This document shows, in pieces, positions 60,201 through 64,000 of a DNA stretch of 64,000 nucleotides; position 1 is the first letter of the stretch, and every line of letters starts with the position of its first letter. The position numbers were made by a program, and so were the translations under genes. The stretch comes from Pelodera strongyloides. Lineage: Eukaryota > Nematoda > Chromadorea > Rhabditida > Rhabditidae. Location: assembly GCA_036852015.1 (NCBI GenBank), contig JAANDG010000086.1, positions 186,001 through 250,000 on the forward strand, given 5' to 3'. Below the pieces are notes generated by a model. The model was not told the origin of the DNA. It made no database searches and saw only the letters and a program-made list of their open reading frames with translations.

Positions 60201-63200
60201 GTATAAAACATAAATATTCTTACTAAGCTCACTCTCAGTGTTGCTTGTCTCAGAGTTTGGAGAGCCGCTTCCGTCCTCGACAGTGACTTCCGCATCCTTT
60301 TCCGGTGCTTCACTTTGCTGAGCTTCCGCCTCTTCGTACTGCTGCTGACTCTCTATCTGGGAATCGGGGTCTTCCCCTTTTGTAGAAACAAGCAGTGTAT
60401 CCGTCGATTCTGTTGCTGAACCCGTCATAACCGTATGAATGGCTTCCGCCGTCTCTTGTTCAGCTTCTTTTATTGGATTCACTGGAGACGGTATGGGAGT
60501 GGAAGGATTTGCAGTCTCGGCCTCTGGTCTCTCAGAAACATCCGCATCATTGTTATCTGTTGCTTCATCCGTAACCACCGCGGCATTTTCTGCTGCTCCT
60601 ATGTCCAACACTTCTGATTCTGCAGCGAAAGCTTCGTTGTCATGGGGCTCCACTTCATCCGTAACTGCGGCTGTCGCATCCGGAGCCGCGTCTAAAATAT
60701 GAAACCATGGGATTGCAAGACCTCGGTGCCATTTTTTTAGAAGTATTGAAATGTTATTTTACTGGAAGGTTACCTTAGGAACATAGGATCCTTAGGACAG
60801 ACCTATGGTAGAAATAATAGAACAGAGGCCACTAACAAGTCCCTAATATCAATAACTGCTTACTATGCGTTTACTCGGAAATGTGGTGAGTGGGCACGTG
60901 TAAGTGAAATATAAATTGGGATATAAGACTTGAATATTTATATAATCATTTCCATTTCCAATACGCGGCAATAATCTCCTCTATATTTTCAACAGAAAGT
61001 TGCGCGAGATATTCCCCTGAGCCAGTTACTAAAATATGTAAATTTCTTATACACTAGCTACTATTATTATCTACGTATCTATGCTAGAGTTTCTAAATTC
61101 AAATATCTCCTAAGTTTAATCAAAAGAAAAAATGTTCGATTACCTCTCAAGGTGTCTTCTGTCTTCTTTATATCATCTACTTTGTCACTATCTTCTTCGG
61201 TTCTTGATGTTAAAATTCTGACAATTTCCTCTTCATCGACAACCTAAACATTTAACTATTTGGCCTATGATAATCTATTGGTAAATTAACATCAGGTTTT
61301 CTAATGTATAGAGTAGTTTTTTCAGGGAATTTCCCACACCGATATCTGTGGTGATTGTAAGAGCAAAAAAAAATATACTAGATCTAGACGGGCAGTGTAT
61401 CTCAGATTTCCTATATTTTTCTACAAATTCAAAAAAAACACATTATACTTATACAATCGTTACACACCTCTGATACATGCGGTGGTTCCGGCGTTCTTTT
61501 CTTCCTTTTCTTTGTACTCTCTTCACTTCTCGCTGTACTTTGTGTGCTATCTAGATGTGTTGCGCTCTCTAACGTCTCTTCAGTACGAGTTGTGTCTAAT
61601 TGATCAGCGGTTTGCTCTGTGGTTGCATTAGGCCTCTCGTTATCCAGTGGAATATTAGATGGCACTTGAACTGAATAATGCGAGTAGACCAGGACACCAG
61701 AGGATCCCGGAGTCGATTCGCCGTCACGCTGATTTGTTGCTGATTCATTCCTTGCGTCGGGTGCTGCGTCGGTTGCTGCGTCGGGTGCTGCGTCGGGTGC
61801 TGCGTCGGTTGCTGCGTCGTTTGCTGCGTCGGGTGCTGCGTCGGGTGCTGCGTCGGTTGCTGCGTCGTTTGCTGCGTCGGCTGCTGCGTCGGCTGCTGCG
61901 TCGGTTGCTGCGTCGGTTGTTGCGTCGTTTGCTGCGTCGCTTGCTGCGTCGCTTTCTGCGTCGGGTGCTGCGTTTTGTGTCGGCTGTACTGCAAGCGTTG
62001 CACTTTCTGCTTCAGGAACATCAATCGATATCGAAGAAGATCCCGCATCTGCAACCATTGAAGAAGTACACCGTGCTGAATTGTAGTCTGATACGAGGTC
62101 GGGATCGGTTCTCTGGGTATCGGGTTCATTTAATACTGCTTCAACATGAGTCTCAGACACATCCTGCAAAGGTTCAGCACAGGTATCTGACGGTTCAGCA
62201 CTAGACTTGTGTTCGGCATCAATTCCAGTCATTTGTGATGTAATCTTTGAAACTTCTACATCATCACGTGTTGCGATGTCTTCATCGTCGCTCTTGATTA
62301 TGTCCTGACTATGGTCCGAGTTTTGCGCGGCAAGTTCCCGGGAAAGCTCCCTCATCTCAATTATTGTGTTTTCCGTGTCACGCTCGGATGATACAGATCG
62401 GCCGACGGATAAGCGTTCTCGATTGATTTGTGAAGCTTTGGATTCTACTTCTTGAGACTCTTCATTGAATTCTATGGTTGACCGGCGGTCCTCGGATGCA
62501 ACAGAGTCTGGAGTAGGCGTGACTTGTGAAAAATCTTCATCAGGAGGGCGAGGGGTCTTGGGCCTACCGACTACCCCTATCATTTGAATAGTTGCGGGAC
62601 CTTCTTGTACCATATCCTCCTCCTCTTCGGCTATAGGTGGAGTGGTGCGCTTTGCCTGGGAATCAAGGACGTCCACCACGTCTTGGGCAGGATCCTCCAT
62701 GACAACATTCTCGTCGTCCTCGTCTTCGTGGTGCTCTTCAGCTCCCTCGGTTGTAGATTGAGTTTCATCATCGAGTTCCTTCTTTGAAGAAGTCCTAAAT
62801 CAGCGAAATGTACAAATTAAATCGTATTTAGAAAACGTGTTCTCTATTGACAATAACAAAACGATGGCATAGAGTAAAACATAACATGACAAATCCTACA
62901 AAGCTGACAATATGTAATAACGGTATGATTGTATGATAATACCAGTACGATGTCATCAACAAATTAATTACTACGTTTGTCATAGATTATTTAGAGAAAG
63001 TGACTAAAATCCACGTACGTCGTAACTCCATCCAGTGCGTTTCTCCTTTGGTCGGCGCTTTCAGGAATGAACACCTCGTCATTCACATCCTCATGATAAT
63101 TGTCGGCAGCAACATAAGCATTGCTATCGATTACGTGCTTATCATCGGTGGTCTCCCGTTCGGCGTCTACGCCTTCTGAAAATAAATCGATATGTTTTCT

Positions 63201-64000
63201 AAGAGTGGTAAAAAGGAATACTGCTTTCCCCGTAGGGTGTGATCGCCTGGAAGGGAGAATTAACGCTTTCCATTGTCTGCTAATCTACCAGGCGAGTGGC
63301 ACATAGCTATATGTAACCGACGAAGGAAATTCTTCTCTTAAATTTTTGTCGCATGAAGTCTTTGAGGCCACCGAATAAAATCAAAACTAATGGAAGTAGA
63401 ATAATGCCAAGTTGGTAAAGATGAAACAATTGTAGCCGGATTATTTTCCGCAAAAGCTTACCCTTGGACCGGTGTGATTCTGGTTCTACTGCGGAATGTC
63501 TTGGAGTGGGCCCCGTTAGTACGACGTCAATCTGCAAACAAACAAAAACATGACCTAATCTGGTTCATAATGACATGATGTGGATTTGTATTGCTGTGTG
63601 GGTTTTGCAGTAATAACGAATGCTACGGCTAACTAGAAAGGAGAAGAAGAGCGCAGTATGCGCCTATGAGGTTACAATATGTAATGTGTTCAATAATTCG
63701 TTATAATATATATGAACTTATGAACTGATCAACAGCTTTACCTTTTCGACAAGATAATGTTCCTCAGGCTCATTCCTCGTATCAACATCCTCAGTTTTAC
63801 CAACAGTGCTATCAGCGATGCTGTCATCAGCGATGTTGTCGGCAGTGCTATCAGCGATGCTATCGGCGATGCTATCAGCATTATTAGCGACATTGTTATC
63901 AGCGACCTCCTCCTTTTCAACCGGGGTCATCACGACACTGTTGTTCCTCAGCACAGTAATCTTGTGTCTCGTGGGGGCACTAGAATCAGGTGAAGATTCC
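57224..64000 (-). CDS. 3' part of a gene for a long acidic, repeat-containing coiled-coil protein
   Basis: Not recognised. Exons, 5' to 3' on the minus strand: 64000-63742 (continues beyond the window), 63531-63462, 63175-63019, 62794-61468, 61243-61144, 60691-60224, 59974-59872, 59612-59543, 59395-59247, 58933-58850, 58589-58461, 58237-58183, 57403-57224. All join in phase, giving about 1049 residues to TAA at 57226-57224. Order: Asp/Ala/Ser repeats (ADSIADS) in the first exon; a long Glu/Asp/Ser/Thr region; about 18 tandem DAA(T/P/N/S) units; a KKRKKRTPEPP basic motif; more acidic sequence; a coiled-coil part (DLQMDLNMLEQQMTELHNIK); a helical segment (FQKLASYVMELLERPDYEV); a CSSCGG motif; and a very basic Pro/Lys/Arg tail (KAPPPKPKSKNKKYSPRRR). 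An acidic projection with a basic tail recalls cytoskeleton-associated proteins, and HINTAEYRPGG loosely resembles a tau-type repeat, but this is not enough to assign a family. Confidence 0.75.
59034..59204. mobile_element. Palindromic TTAA MITE, near-identical to 48642-48812
   Basis: TTAAAGCGAAATGCTAGCCC at the left; GCTAGCATTTCGCTTTAA at the right. It differs from the WDR31 copy at only a handful of bases, so the two are recent copies of one element. It lies in the intron 58934-59246 of the acidic coiled-coil gene. Confidence 0.9.
59431..59500. repeat. GA-rich simple repeat
   Basis: Interrupted (GA)n in the intron 59396-59542. Confidence 0.85.
61753..61975 (-). repeat. 12-bp coding tandem repeat encoding (D-A-A-x)n
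   Basis: About 18 units of (A/C)NGACGCAGCA on the coding strand, translating to DAAT, DAAP, DAAN, DAAS and DAAA in a row. It lies inside the 1.3-kb exon 61468-62794. The open frames LRRLLRRV and TQQPTQQP in the same DNA are shadows of this repeat. Confidence 0.95.

Noticed and set aside
61596..62204. ORFs reading TQQPTQQP (-) and LRRLLRR (+)
   Set aside because: Shadow frames of the 12-bp DAAx-coding repeat. The in-phase exon chain supports only the D-A-A frame.

Overview
This is eukaryotic DNA, almost certainly from a nematode. It is AT-rich, and its genes are cut into many small exons by introns of roughly 70-900 bp that mostly end in TTTCAG or TTCCAG. The gene content (MICAL, a NAS-type astacin with EGF, CUB and TSP1 domains, and WDR31) also fits. 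Very high intron density and many short inverted-repeat elements point to a genome more intron-rich than C. elegans; I cannot name the species. No bacterial genes, CRISPR arrays, rRNA or tRNA genes were recognised.

Layout. 1-11113 has no gene I can support. 11114-28930 (+) is a MICAL flavoprotein monooxygenase, 45 joined coding exons and 1770 residues, lacking only its extreme N-terminus. 31498-36020 (+) is a complete 12-exon gene for a secreted, very acidic, Ser/Asp-rich protein of 371 residues that I do not recognise. 37361-43407 (+) is a 17-exon astacin metalloprotease of the NAS-36/37/38 type, 651 residues without its signal-peptide exon; one intron needs a GC-AG splice. 43408-48206 is repeat-rich, with a ~187-bp tandem repeat and terminal-inverted-repeat (TIR) elements. 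48207-52826 (-) is a WDR31 orthologue, 9 exons and 306 residues. 52827-57223 has no firm gene. 57224-64000 (-) is the 3' part, 13 exons, of a gene for a long acidic low-complexity protein with (D-A-A-x)n repeats, a coiled coil and a basic tail; its 5' end lies beyond the window.

The exon models rest on phase. Each joined gene stays open through every junction, and the lengths (5313, 1116, 1956 and 921 bases, all multiples of 3) close at one stop codon. Exon boundaries were set by eye, and a few could shift by a codon.

The proteins have no obvious common pathway. MICAL oxidises actin; NAS-36/37-type proteases work in cuticle moulting; WDR31 is a ciliary trafficking factor. The acidic secreted protein lies directly upstream of the astacin on the same strand, so a shared extracellular or cuticle role is possible but is only inferred.

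The main non-genic theme is families of short TIR elements in introns. One TTAA-flanked family has several copies, including two near-identical palindromes in two different genes. Two other families (TIRs GGCCGTTTGCACGAACG and TATTCACCA) recur in introns of MICAL, the astacin and WDR31.
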